Program-made: the position numbers and the translations under genes
Origin: Desulfuromonas acetexigens
Lineage (GTDB): Bacteria; Desulfobacterota; Desulfuromonadia; Desulfuromonadales; Trichloromonadaceae
Reading direction: 5' to 3'
DNA length: 64,000 nt
NCBI RefSeq assembly: GCF_900111775.1
Contig: NZ_FOJJ01000034.1
Span: forward strand, 62,001 to 126,000
The notes under the pieces: generated by a model
Databases searched by the model: none
The model's input: only the letters and a program-made list of their open reading frames with translations
What the model was told of the DNA's origin: nothing
Shown here: in pieces, positions 1 through 9,400 of the stretch
How the letters are laid out: each line of letters opens with the position of its first letter
How positions within the stretch are numbered: the stretch's first letter is position 1

Positions 1-2354
1 GCTGCGACGAGCTGCGCGGCGGCATGGACGCCGGCCAGTACAAGGATTACGTCCTCGTCCTGCTGTTCATCAAATACGTCAGCGACAAGTACGCCGGTGT
101 TCCCTATGCGCCGATCACCATTCCGGACGGCGCGGGCTTCAAGGATATGGTCGCCCTCAAGGGCAAGCCGGACATCGGCGACCAGATCAACAAAAAGATC
201 GTCGCCCCGTTGGCCAACGCCAACAAGCTTTCCGACATGCCGGATTTCAACGATGCCGGCAAGCTCGGCAGCGGTAAGGAGATGGTCGACCGGCTCACCA
301 ATCTCATCGCCATCTTCGAGAACAAGGCCCTCGACTTTTCCAAGAACCGCGCCGATGGCGACGATATTCTGGGGGATGCCTATGAATATCTGATGCGCCA
401 CTTCGCCACCGAGAGCGGCAAGAGCAAGGGGCAGTTTTACACCCCGGCCGAGGTCAGCCGGATCATGGCGCGGATTGTCGGCATCAAGGAGGCCAAGACC
501 AGCGCCGACACCACGGTCTATGACCCCACCTGCGGCTCCGGGTCGCTGCTGCTCAAGGTCGCCGATGAAGCGGCAACGCCCGTCACTCTCTACGGGCAGG
601 AAAAGGACGGCGCCACCAGTGGTCTGGCGCGCATGAACATGATCCTGCACAACAACCCGACCGCCCTCATCGCGCAGGGGAATACCCTGACCGATCCCAA
701 GTTCAAGGGGGGCGACACCCTCAAGACCTTCGATTACGTCGTCGCCAATCCGCCCTTTTCCGACAAGCGCTGGAGTACCGGCCTCGACCCCCTGCACGAT
801 CCTTACGAGCGCTTCACCCATTTCGGCGTGCCGCCGGACAAACAGGGGGATTACGCCTACCTGCTGCACATCGTCCGTTCCCTCAAAAGTACCGGCAAGG
901 GCGCCTGCATTTTGCCCCACGGCGTGCTCTTTCGCGGCAACGCCGAAGCCGAAATCCGCCGCAATCTGGTGCGCAAGGGCTTCATCAAGGGGATCATCGG
1001 TCTGCCCGCCAACCTCTTCTACGGCACCGGCATCCCCGCCTGCATCGTCGTTATCGACAAGGAAGACGCCCACAGCCGCAAGGGGATTTTCATGCTCGAC
1101 GCCGGCGGCGGTTTCATGAAGGACGGTCCCAAGAACCGCCTGCGCAGCCAGGATATTCACCGGATCGTCGATACCTTCAACAAACAGATCGAAGAGCCGA
1201 GCTATTCGAAAATGGTCTCCTTGGCCGAGATCGAAAAGAACGACTACAACCTCAACCTGCCGCGCTATATCGACAGCGGGCAGACCGAAGACCTGCAGGA
1301 TATCGCCGGGCATCTGCAAGGGGGCATCCCCCAGGCCGATGTCGATGCCCTGAAGAGTTATTGGGATGTTTGTCCGCAACTCGAACAGACCCTGTTCAAG
1401 CTCAACCGCCCCGGCTATCTCGACCTCGCGGTGGAGAAAGGTGCCATCAAGACCGCCATCTACCAGCATCCCGAGTTCGCCGCCTTCATCTCCGGCATGA
1501 ACGCCCACTTCGACGCCTGGCGTAAAAAGAGCGCCGCTAACCTCAAGGCGTTACAACCCGGCTGCCATCCCAAAGAGGTCATCCACTTTCTTTCCGAAGA
1601 CCTGCTCGCCCATTACGCCGGCAAACCCCTCATCAACCACTACGACGTCTATCAGCATCTGATGGACTACTGGGCCGAGACGATGCAGGACGACTGCTAC
1701 CTGATCGCCGCCGATGGCTGGAAGGCCGAGACCTATCGCCTCATTGAGACAGACAAGAAGGGGAAGGAGAAGGATAAAGGCTGGACCTGCGACCTCGTGC
1801 CCAAGCCCCTCATCGTCGCCCGGTACTACGCCGAGGAGCAGGCGGCCATTGACCGCCTGGCCGCCGAACTCGAAAGCGTCGGCGCCCAACTCGCCGAGCT
1901 GGAAGAGGAGCACGGCGGCGAGGAGGGGGCCTTTGCCGAGTTGGACAAGGTCAACAAGGCCAACGTCGCCGCCCGGCTCAAGGAGATCAAGGGGGATAAA
2001 GAAGCCAGGGACGAAGCCGCCGCGCTCAATGCCTGGCTGAAGCTGGCCAATGAAGAGGCCGAGGGGAAGAAGCGCCTCAAGGATGCCGAGGCGGAACTGG
2101 ACGCCAAGGCCTACCGCCACTACCGCACACTCACCGAGCCCGAGATCAAGACCCTGGTGGTCGACGACAAATGGCTCGCCACCCTCGATGCCGCCATCCA
2201 CGGCGAAATGGACCGCGTCAGTCAGCAGTTGACCCAGCGGGTGAAGGAGTTGGCTGAACGCTACGAGACGCCGCTGCCGCGAATGACCGAGCGCGTGGCC
2301 GAGTTGGAGGCGAGGGTGAACGCCCACCTGGAAAGGATGGGGTTTGCACTATGA
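1..2354 (+). CDS. hsdM: Type I restriction-modification DNA methyltransferase subunit HsdM (5' partial)
   Basis: This is the modification subunit of a type I restriction-modification system; it transfers methyl from SAM to adenine in the sequence chosen by HsdS. The reading frame is already open at the left edge (codons from base 3 read CDELRGG just before the first ATG at 24), so the true start lies outside the window. Counting from the ATG at 24, QFYTP is at about 137-141, SAM motif I DPTCGSGS at 167-174 and catalytic motif IV NPPF at 242-245. The C-terminal 180 residues are charged and coiled-coil-like. The stop overlaps the next start by ATGA, so the operon is translationally coupled. Motifs I and IV both look intact, so the enzyme should be active. 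Confidence 0.96.
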   Translation, partial: CDELRGGMDAGQYKDYVLVLLFIKYVSDKYAGVPYAPITIPDGAGFKDMVALKGKPDIGDQINKKIVAPLANANKLSDMPDFNDAGKLGSGKEMVDRLTNLIAIFENKALDFSKNRADGDDILGDAYEYLMRHFATESGKSKGQFYTPAEVSRIMARIVGIKEAKTSADTTVYDPTCGSGSLLLKVADEAATPVTLYGQEKDGATSGLARMNMILHNNPTALIAQGNTLTDPKFKGGDTLKTFDYVVANPPFSDKRWSTGLDPLHDPYERFTHFGVPPDKQGDYAYLLHIVRSLKSTGKGACILPHGVLFRGNAEAEIRRNLVRKGFIKGIIGLPANLFYGTGIPACIVVIDKEDAHSRKGIFMLDAGGGFMKDGPKNRLRSQDIHRIVDTFNKQIEEPSYSKMVSLAEIEKNDYNLNLPRYIDSGQTEDLQDIAGHLQGGIPQADVDALKSYWDVCPQLEQTLFKLNRPGYLDLAVEKGAIKTAIYQHPEFAAFISGMNAHFDAWRKKSAANLKALQPGCHPKEVIHFLSEDLLAHYAGKPLINHYDVYQHLMDYWAETMQDDCYLIAADGWKAETYRLIETDKKGKEKDKGWTCDLVPKPLIVARYYAEEQAAIDRLAAELESVGAQLAELEEEHGGEEGAFAELDKVNKANVAARLKEIKGDKEARDEAAALNAWLKLANEEAEGKKRLKDAEAELDAKAYRHYRTLTEPEIKTLVVDDKWLATLDAAIHGEMDRVSQQLTQRVKELAERYETPLPRMTERVAELEARVNAHLERMGFAL

Positions 2355-3397
2355 ACACTCCAAGCACCCTCCTGCCGGCGGATTACGCGGACTGGCTGGC
2401 CAGTCTCAAACAGCGCATTGCCGGCGCCCGGCAACGGATAGCTCTCGTAGCCAATGAAGAGCAAATCCGGCTGTATCATGATATGGGCCGGGAAATTCTG
2501 GAGCGGCAAAATAGTCAGGGATGGGGCGCCAAGGTTGTGGATCAGCTTGCCGCCGACCTTCGCGCGGCTTTTCCCGAGATGAAGGGGTTTTCCTCGTCCA
2601 ACCTGAAATACATGCGCTTTTTCGCCCAGCACTGCCCGGTTCGGAAATTTGGTCAGCAGACTGCTGACCAATTGCCGTGGTTTCATATCGTCACGTTGCT
2701 GACGAAAATTTCCGAGCCCGATTTGCGCGAGTGGTATGCGCGGGAAGCCGTGGCCCATGCCTGGTCCCGCGATACATTGGAAGGACAGATTAAAAGTCGG
2801 CTCCATCTGCGCCAAGGCAACGCCCTGACCAATTTCGAACAACGGCTTGCCGCGCCTCATGCCGAATTGGCGGCGCAGATTCTGAAAGACCCGTATCACT
2901 TCGACTTTCTGGGGCTCGGCGACGAGGCGCACGAGCGGGATATCGAAAATGCCCTGGTCCGTCACATTACCCGTTTCCTCCTCGAATTGGGGGCGGGTTT
3001 TGCCTTTGTCGGCCGCCAGTTCCGTCTGGAAGTCGAGGGGGATGAATTTTTTATCGACCTGCTTTTTTATCACACCCGCCTCAAGTGCTACATCGTGGTG
3101 GAACTCAAGGCCGTAGCCTTCAAACCCGAACACGCCGGGCAGCTTAATTTTTATCTCGCCGCTGTCGACGCCCAGGTGAAAGCCCCGGACGACAAACCGA
3201 CCATCGGCCTGTTGCTCTGCAAAACCAAGAAACGTCTGGTGGCCGAATATGCGTTGTCCGGTATGGACAAGCCCATGGGTGTTGCCGAATATCAACTTGT
3301 GCGCGCCCTGCCCGAACCACTCGATACCTGCTTGCCGACCATTGAAGAATTGGAGGAGAACTTGTCCAGGGAACTGGACGCCGAGGAGGAGGCATGA
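2351..3397 (+). CDS. YhcG/DUF1016-family PD-(D/E)XK nuclease
   Basis: A 348-residue protein of the YhcG (DUF1016) family. The N-terminal half is the helical DUF1016 domain, with the typical stretch around NLKYMRFFAQHCP near residue 95. The C-terminal half carries a PD-(D/E)XK nuclease core: FFIDLLFYH followed by VVELKAVAF gives the D...E-x-K pattern. Members are often found inside type I restriction loci and are suspected of DNA cleavage in defence; the exact role is not established. It overlaps hsdM by ATGA, and its own stop overlaps the next ATG in the same way, so it is part of the operon and not an insertion. Confidence 0.9.
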   Translation: MNTPSTLLPADYADWLASLKQRIAGARQRIALVANEEQIRLYHDMGREILERQNSQGWGAKVVDQLAADLRAAFPEMKGFSSSNLKYMRFFAQHCPVRKFGQQTADQLPWFHIVTLLTKISEPDLREWYAREAVAHAWSRDTLEGQIKSRLHLRQGNALTNFEQRLAAPHAELAAQILKDPYHFDFLGLGDEAHERDIENALVRHITRFLLELGAGFAFVGRQFRLEVEGDEFFIDLLFYHTRLKCYIVVELKAVAFKPEHAGQLNFYLAAVDAQVKAPDDKPTIGLLLCKTKKRLVAEYALSGMDKPMGVAEYQLVRALPEPLDTCLPTIEELEENLSRELDAEEEA

Positions 3398-4200
3398 GCG
3401 CGAGGATGATGCAGGGCGACTGCCCCAAGGGTTACAAGCAGACCGAGGTGGGGGTGACCGGGAGGGCGGAGAGTGTGCGGATGGTCGATGTAGGCGCGAC
3501 CGGTGTAGGGGCGACCGGCCGGTCGCCCCTACGGAAATTCAATCCCGAAATCCACCACCGTCGTTCAATTCGTTTGAAGGGATACGATTATTCCCAGGAC
3601 GGCGCGTATTTCATCACGATATGCGTTCACAACCGGGAAACCCTGTTTGGTGAAATTGTCGATAGTGAGATGCGGATGAATGATTTTGGTCGGATTGTTG
3701 AGGCGGAATGGATCAAATCGGCGGAAATGCGGGCGGAGATCGAATTGGGTGAATTTGTCGTGATGCCGAATCATTTTCACGGAATCGTCCATATCGTCGG
3801 CGATGGTCGGGGCGACCGGCGTAGGGGCGACCGGCCGGTCGCCCCTACGCCGGCCACCGCCATCGTTCCGGGTCCACGTCCCAAATCCATCGGTGCATTG
3901 TTGGCGGGCTTCAAATCCGCCGTCACCCTCCGCATCAACATTGTGCGGCAAACTCCCCGTCACCCCGTCTGGCAACGCAATTATTACGAACATATTATCC
4001 GCGACGAGGCCGATTATGTCCGGATTGCCGAATATGTCGCCACCAATCCGCGACGGTGGAAAGAGGATGCGTTGAATCCGGAGAATGCCGATGTGGGGGC
4101 GACGGATGTCCGGATGGTCGATGTTGGGGCGACCGGTGTAGGGGCGACCGGCCGGTCGCCCCTACGGAAAATCGGACAACCGGGAGGCGGCGATGAATAA
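3394..4200 (+). CDS. REP-associated tyrosine transposase (RAYT, Y1_Tnp/IS200-like)
   Basis: The core (about residues 55-245) is a Y1 single-strand transposase: the HUH metal site is MPNHFHG, and the C-terminal helix NYYEHIIRDEADYVRIAEY supplies the catalytic tyrosine. RAYTs mobilise REP palindromes. The frame as drawn starts at an ATG overlapping the YhcG stop, and its first 21 codons look like the N-terminus of HsdS (GYKQTEVGV), so the 5' end is probably old hsdS sequence. An internal ATG at 3481 is an alternative start. REP palindromes sit at the start, middle and end of the frame and are translated as VGATGRSPL-type or RGDRPVAPT peptides. The end overlaps hsdS by 8 bases. Family call is firm; the start is uncertain. 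Confidence 0.85.
   Translation: MSARMMQGDCPKGYKQTEVGVTGRAESVRMVDVGATGVGATGRSPLRKFNPEIHHRRSIRLKGYDYSQDGAYFITICVHNRETLFGEIVDSEMRMNDFGRIVEAEWIKSAEMRAEIELGEFVVMPNHFHGIVHIVGDGRGDRRRGDRPVAPTPATAIVPGPRPKSIGALLAGFKSAVTLRINIVRQTPRHPVWQRNYYEHIIRDEADYVRIAEYVATNPRRWKEDALNPENADVGATDVRMVDVGATGVGATGRSPLRKIGQPGGGDE
3429..3457 (+). repeat. 29-bp direct repeat, copy 1 (hsdS N-terminal codons)
   Basis: These 29 bases, encoding GYKQTEVGV, recur at 4210-4238 with a single C/T difference. The peptide is the usual N-terminal motif of HsdS. The two copies bracket the RAYT element, which suggests the transposase sits inside the original start of hsdS. Confidence 0.85.
3478..3537 (+). repeat. REP unit, left copy, with 28-bp palindrome
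   Basis: A 60-bp sequence recurs at 4111-4170 with two mismatches. It contains a perfect 28-bp palindrome (half-site GTAGGGGCGACCGG, 3505-3532). Together the two copies flank the RAYT catalytic core like the ends of a REP-bounded element. Confidence 0.9.
3821..3848 (+). repeat. REP palindrome inside the RAYT gene
   Basis: A third perfect copy of the 28-bp palindrome with half-site GTAGGGGCGACCGG. It lies between the codons for the HUH motif and the tyrosine helix and is read in frame as RRGDRPVAPT, so the transposase tolerates a REP insertion in a loop. Confidence 0.9.
4111..4170 (+). repeat. REP unit, right copy, with 28-bp palindrome
   Basis: The right-hand partner of the 60-bp repeat at 3478-3537, differing at two positions. 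Its palindrome core is 4138-4165. It lies in the last codons of the RAYT frame, just upstream of the present hsdS start. Confidence 0.9.
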
Positions 4201-5353
4201 CGTGCCGCTGGGTTACAAGCAGACTGAGGTGGGGGTGATTCCGGAGGATTGGGATGCGAGATTGCTTGGGAAAGTCATTACCCTTCAGCGTGGTTATGAT
4301 CTGCCTTGTCGACTCCGTAAACCTGGCACCGTGCCAATTGTAACGTCATCGGGCATTGGCGAAACCCACTCCGAGCCAAGGGTTGCTGGGCCAGGCGTAG
4401 TAACAGGACGCTACGGCACTATTGGTGATGTCTTCTATGTCTGCGAAAATTTTTGGCCACTGAACACAACACTATATGTCAGAAATTTTCAAGGTAACGA
4501 TCCGCGTTATGTCTCGTATTTGCTCAGAACAATCGATTTTCATTCACATAGTGGAAAGAGCGGCGTTCCTGGCGTAAATCGTAATGATCTCCACGAGATA
4601 GTCGTCCTTCTCCCTCCCACCAAAGCCGAACAAGAAGCCATCGCCGAGGCGCTTTCCGACGCCGACGCCCTCATCGAATCGCTGGAGCAACTCATCGCCA
4701 AGAAGCGCCAGGTCAAGCAAGGCACCATGCAGGAACTGCTCACCGGCAAAAGGCGGTTGCCGGGGTTCAGTGGGGAGTGGGAGGTGAAGCGGTTGGGGGA
4801 GGTTATCGAAAAATTCGTGGGCGGCGGCACACCCAGACGTGCAAACCCCAAGTATTGGGGCAATGAAATTCCGTGGGTGACAGTGAAGGACTTCGCAACA
4901 TTTAGCCCTCGTTTATCACAGGAAATGATTACCAGGGTAGGTTTGCAAAACAGCGCATCGAATCTGATACCGATGGGAACGCTCATTACCTCTACCCGAA
5001 TGGCCCTTGGCAAAGCCGTTGTCTACGAGGTTGATGTTGCCATTAACCAAGATCTCAAGGCTCTCTTCCCTATACCAGAATTGGCGACGCAATACCTCAA
5101 TTTCTGGTTTCAGTATCACGGGAAGGACATTGATGAGCTCGGTAGCGGTAGCACTGTGAAGGGCGTTTCTCTGACTGATCTTAAGAAAATCGAATTTAAA
5201 TTACCACCACTCCCCGAACAAACCGCCATCGCCGCCATCCTCTCCGACATGGACGCCGAGATCGCCGAACTTGAGGCGAAGCTGGCCAAGGCCCGGCAGG
5301 TCAAGCAGGGGATGATGCAGGAATTGCTGACGGGGAGGATTAGGTTGGTATGA
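4193..5353 (+). CDS. hsdS: Type I restriction-modification specificity subunit HsdS
   Basis: HsdS chooses the DNA target for the HsdMR complex. The 386-residue protein has the usual two-fold layout: target-recognition domain 1 (about 15-140), a conserved helical spacer (EQEAIAEALSDADALIESL and KQGTMQELLTGKRRLPGF, about 145-195), target-recognition domain 2 (about 200-345), and a second spacer ending KQGMMQELLTGRIRL. The two spacers are near repeats, as expected. Target-recognition domain 1 is lower in GC than the spacers, a common sign of domain exchange. The start at 4193 overlaps the RAYT stop, and its N-terminus repeats codons found 780 bp upstream at 3429. Both halves are present, so the subunit is probably functional. 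Confidence 0.95.
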   Translation: MNNVPLGYKQTEVGVIPEDWDARLLGKVITLQRGYDLPCRLRKPGTVPIVTSSGIGETHSEPRVAGPGVVTGRYGTIGDVFYVCENFWPLNTTLYVRNFQGNDPRYVSYLLRTIDFHSHSGKSGVPGVNRNDLHEIVVLLPPTKAEQEAIAEALSDADALIESLEQLIAKKRQVKQGTMQELLTGKRRLPGFSGEWEVKRLGEVIEKFVGGGTPRRANPKYWGNEIPWVTVKDFATFSPRLSQEMITRVGLQNSASNLIPMGTLITSTRMALGKAVVYEVDVAINQDLKALFPIPELATQYLNFWFQYHGKDIDELGSGSTVKGVSLTDLKKIEFKLPPLPEQTAIAAILSDMDAEIAELEAKLAKARQVKQGMMQELLTGRIRLV

Positions 5354-5380
5354 GTTGGGGCAGCAGGGCGAGGGCTTTTA

Positions 5381-5411
5381 TTGACTTTTATTTTGAAAAC
5401 GATAAATTATC
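5381..5411 (+). promoter_or_regulatory. Putative promoter and operator of the zeta-toxin-like pair
   Basis: An AT-rich island in GC-rich surroundings. TTGACT (5381-5386) and TAAATT (5403-5408) are 16 bases apart. The -10 region overlaps a perfect 11-bp palindrome, GATAAATTATC (5401-5411), with a partial repeat just after. This fits an autoregulated promoter in the restriction operon; inferred by eye. Confidence 0.5.
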
Positions 5412-5481
5412 AAAATCAAGATAATCATTAAAAAACAAATAGTTGAAGAATCTCAAGGTCAGGCTGCATGAAAGTGGGGAT

Positions 5482-5718
5482 ATGAAAAAACTCGACGAAA
5501 AAACGATGAGCACCCTGGAGCGCCGGATCCCGGACCTGGCGGAGGGAGCGGTCAAGCAGGCCTATTACAAGACTTTGGCATCGGGTCGCAAGGTGGTTGA
5601 AGCTGTCGACGGGCGGTTGATCGAAACCCGCCCCGACGGGAGCACCCGAACATTGAAGACGTTGCCTACCCCCATCCCGGTCACGCCAGGCCAGAAAATT
5701 AGGCGGAAAAAGAAATGA
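5482..5718 (+). CDS. Small basic protein, candidate antitoxin partner of the zeta-like kinase
   Basis: I do not recognise a named family. The 78-residue product begins MKKLDEKTMSTLERR, is rich in charged residues, and ends with a lysine/arginine tail IRRKKK. A longer version from TTG at 5443 is possible but has no ribosome-binding site. It overlaps the following zeta-like kinase by ATGA, the arrangement usual for two-gene toxin-antitoxin cassettes in which a small protein precedes an ATP/GTP-binding toxin, and it follows a private promoter-like region. The antitoxin role is inference from size and position only. Confidence 0.6.
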   Translation: MKKLDEKTMSTLERRIPDLAEGAVKQAYYKTLASGRKVVEAVDGRLIETRPDGSTRTLKTLPTPIPVTPGQKIRRKKK

Positions 5719-6470
5719 AAGCCGCCACCCCCCGTTTGCGTATGTTTGCCGGACCAAATGGCTCCGGCAAGAGCACCTTCAAGTCCGTCATCGGACCTGA
5801 ACTGCTCGGTGTTTACATCAATCCCGACGAGATCGAGAAGAAGATCGCCGGCACCGGTTGTCTCGATATGAAGGATTATGAGGTGGAAACCACGGCAGAG
5901 GAAATCTCGGCATTTTTCACGCAGTCGCCCTTTCTTGCCGCTGTCGGGCTGGCGGAACAGGCGGTTGCTTTACGTTTCGATGGTGGGTGTCTCTTCTTCG
6001 ATGCGGTGCCGGTAAACTCCTACTACGCTTCGGTTGTCGCCGATTTTATTCGCCGGAAACTGCTTGAGGCCGACGTTTCCTTTACCTTCGAAACGGTCAT
6101 GTCGTCCCGCGACAAAGTCGAGTTCCTCATGAGAGCCCAGGAGAAGGGGTTTCGCACCTATCTCTACTACATGGCGACGGAGGACCCGGAGATCAATGTG
6201 TCCCGGGTTGAAAACCGAGTAAGCGAGGGGGGGCACGCTGTTCCCAAGGATAAGATCATCGCGCGCTACCATCGATCTTTAGCGCTGCTCGCCGATGCGG
6301 TTCAATATACGAATCGGGCGTACATCTTCGACAACTCGACCTATGAAAAGGTTTGGATTGCGGAAGTCACGGAGGGGATCGAGATGGAATTGAAATCGGA
6401 TACCGTGCCCTACTGGTTCAAGGCTGCGCTGTGGGACAAATTTTCCGCCCCCGGCGAGCCCACCCCATGA
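5715..6470 (+). CDS. Zeta-toxin-like P-loop kinase
   Basis: A 251-residue P-loop protein with Walker A AGPNGSGKST at residues 12-21 and, further on, FTFETVMSSRDKVEF, a motif shared by zeta-toxin and related kinases (TxxE/S switch region). Zeta toxins phosphorylate UDP-activated amino sugars and block peptidoglycan synthesis; chromosomal relatives are often of unknown substrate. It overlaps the small upstream gene and hsdR by ATGA, so it is locked into the restriction operon. It could be an abortive-infection module that triggers if restriction is lost, or a harmless relative; the sequence cannot tell. Confidence is high for the fold, moderate for toxin activity. Confidence 0.82.
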   Translation: MKAATPRLRMFAGPNGSGKSTFKSVIGPELLGVYINPDEIEKKIAGTGCLDMKDYEVETTAEEISAFFTQSPFLAAVGLAEQAVALRFDGGCLFFDAVPVNSYYASVVADFIRRKLLEADVSFTFETVMSSRDKVEFLMRAQEKGFRTYLYYMATEDPEINVSRVENRVSEGGHAVPKDKIIARYHRSLALLADAVQYTNRAYIFDNSTYEKVWIAEVTEGIEMELKSDTVPYWFKAALWDKFSAPGEPTP

Positions 6471-9400
6471 CCCCTATCGGCCAACCAGAGCGCATCACCC
6501 AGAACCGCGTCATCGCCCTGTTCCGCGACGAACTCGGTTATCGTTATCTCGGCGACTGGGCCGACCGCGCGGGCAACAGCAACATTGAAGAAGATGTGCT
6601 GACGAGTTATCTCTCCGACAAGGGCGGCTACAGCCCGGCGCAAATCGGCGTCGCTCTCCACAAACTCCGCACCGAGGCCGATCACCACGGCCGTACCCTC
6701 TACGCCAACAATCGGGAAGTCTACAAACTGCTGCGCTACGGCGTGCCGGTGAAAATCGAAGCCGGGCAGGTCGCCGAAACCGTCCATCTCATCGACTGGC
6801 AGAATCCCACCCGCAACGACTTCGCCATCGCCGAGGAAGTGACCCTCAAAGGGAGCCGGGAGCGGCGTCCCGATCTCGTCCTTTATCTGAACGGCATCGC
6901 CGTCGCCGTGCTGGAGCTGAAGAACAGCCGCGTTTCCATCGGCGAGGGCATCCGCCAGAGCCTGTCCAACCAGCAGCCCGAATTCAACGCCTGGTTTTTC
7001 AGTACCATCCAGTTCATCTTCGCCGGCAACGATTCGGAAGGTTTGCAGTACGGCACCATCGGCACGCCGGAGAAGTATTTCCTCAGATGGAAGGAAGACG
7101 TAGGGGCGGCCGGCCGGTCGCCCAGAATCCTCGACAAGTACCTGCTCAAGATGTGCGAGAAGCATCGTCTGATCGAACTGATGTACGATTTCGTGCTGTT
7201 CGACGGCGGCATCAAGAAGCTGCCCCGGGTGCACCAGTATTTCGGCATCAAGGCGGCGCAGGAGTATGTGCGGCGGGAACAGGGGGGCATCATCTGGCAC
7301 ACCCAAGGGAGCGGCAAGAGCATCGTCATGGTGCTCTTGGCCAAGTGGCTTCTGGAGAACAACCCCCATGCCCGCGTCGCCATCGTCACCGACCGCGACG
7401 AGCTGGACAAGCAGATCAAAGGGGTCTTCACCGAGGCGGGGGAAGTCATTCACCGCACCAGCAGCGGCCGCGACCTGCTGAAACGTCTGGGCGAGGCCAA
7501 GCCGCGCCTGCTCTGTTCGCTGATTCATAAATTCGGCCGGCGGGACGTGGACGATTTCGACGCCTTCATCAAGGAGTTGGAGGCCCAGCCCAGCCCGACC
7601 GTGGGAGAAATCTTCGTCTTTGTCGACGAATGCCATCGCACCCAGAGCGGCAAGCTTCATCGGGTCATGAAGGCGATGATGCCCAACGCGGTCTTCATCG
7701 GCTTCACCGGCACGCCGCTGCTCAAAAAGGACAAGCAGACGACCATCGAGGTCTTCGGCGGATACATCCACACTTACAAGTTCAGCGAGGCGGTCGAGGA
7801 CGAGGTGGTGCTCGACCTGGTTTACGAGGCCCGGGACATCGATCAGCATCTCGGTTCGCAACAGAAAGTAGATGCCTGGTTCGAGGCCAAAACCAGGGGC
7901 TTGAACGACTGGCAGAAGGACGAGCTGAAAAGTCACTGGGGGACGATGCAGAAGGTGCTGAGTTCCAAATCCCGGATGGATCGGGTGGTCAGCGACATCA
8001 TCTTCGATTTCAGCGTCAAGCCGCGTCTCTCCAGCGAACGGGGGAACGCGATCCTGGTGGCCTCCAGCATCTACGAAGCGTGCAAATACTTCACGCTGTT
8101 GCAAAAGACGCCTTTCAAGGGGAAGTGCGCGGTGGTGACCTCCTATAATCCCCTGGCCAGGGATGTGACCAAGGAGGAAACCGGCGCCAACAGCGAAACC
8201 GAAAAGCAGTTTATCTACTCCACCTATGAGGAACTGCTGAAGGCTATCGTCCCCAAAGCCAACATGACCAGGACCGAAACCTACGAGGACTGGGTCAAGG
8301 AGCTCTTCACCAAGGAACCGGCCAACATGAAGTTGCTGGTGGTGGTGGACAAACTGCTCACGGGTTTCGACGCGCCTTCGTGCACCTATCTCTATATCGA
8401 CAAGTCGATGCAGGACCACGGCCTGTTCCAAGCCATCTGCCGCACCAACCGGCTCGACGGCGAGGACAAGGATTTCGGCTATATCGTCGACTACAAGGAT
8501 CTGTTCAAAAAGGTGGAGAATGCCATCGCCGTCTACACTTCCGAACTCGACCGCAGCGCCGGCGGAGCCGACCCCGATGTGCTGATGCAGGGGCGTCTCA
8601 AGAAAGGGCGCGAGCGGTTGGACCACGCCATCGAGGCGTTGGCCCTGCTCTGCGAGCCGGTCGAGCCGCCCAAGGAGGAGCTGGAGCATATCCATTATTT
8701 CTGCGGCAATACGGAAATCCCCACGGATCTCCAGGAGCGGGAACCGCGAAGGGCCGCCCTCTACAAGGGGACGGTCGCCCTGGTGCGGGCCTATGCCAAT
8801 ATTGCCGACGAACTGGAGGCGGCCGGATACGACCATGCCGACATCGCCCGGATCAAAAAACAGCTCGACCATTACCTGGCCGTGCGCGAAATCATCCGCA
8901 AGGCCAGCGGCGAGTCCCTCGATCTCAAGGCCTACGAGGCCGATATGCGGCATCTCATCGACACCTATATCGAAGCCGACGAGCCGCGCACCATCTCCCC
9001 CTTTGACGGGATGGGGCTGCTGGAACTGATCGTCAAGTCCGGGATCGCCAACGCCATCGCCACACGACTCGGCGGACTCAAGGGCAGCAAGGACGCGGTG
9101 GCGGAAACCATCGAGAACAATGTTCGCAGCAAGATCATCAAGGAACATCTCAACGATCCGGCCTACTACGAGGCGATGTCGGCCCTGCTGGATGAAATCA
9201 TCGCCGCCCGCAGGGCCAAAGCCATCGACTATGAGGAATACCTGAAGCGGGTCGCGGAGCTGGCCCGACGGGTCGAGGCAGGGCAGGGGGAGGAGACGCC
9301 GGAGCAATTGAACACTCCCGGCCGGCGGGCACTTTACAACAACCTGCAACAGACCCATTCCCCCGGTGGCGCCGGAATGGCCGCCGACTCGGCCGCGCCG

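Noticed and set aside
3478-4170. Possible CRISPR array
   Set aside because: Only three repeats, unevenly spaced, palindromic, inside a transposase gene, and no cas genes; these are REP units.
5715-6470. Kinase as a normal chloramphenicol or shikimate kinase
   Set aside because: Length, TFETVMSS motif and coupling with a small upstream gene fit zeta-type kinases better.
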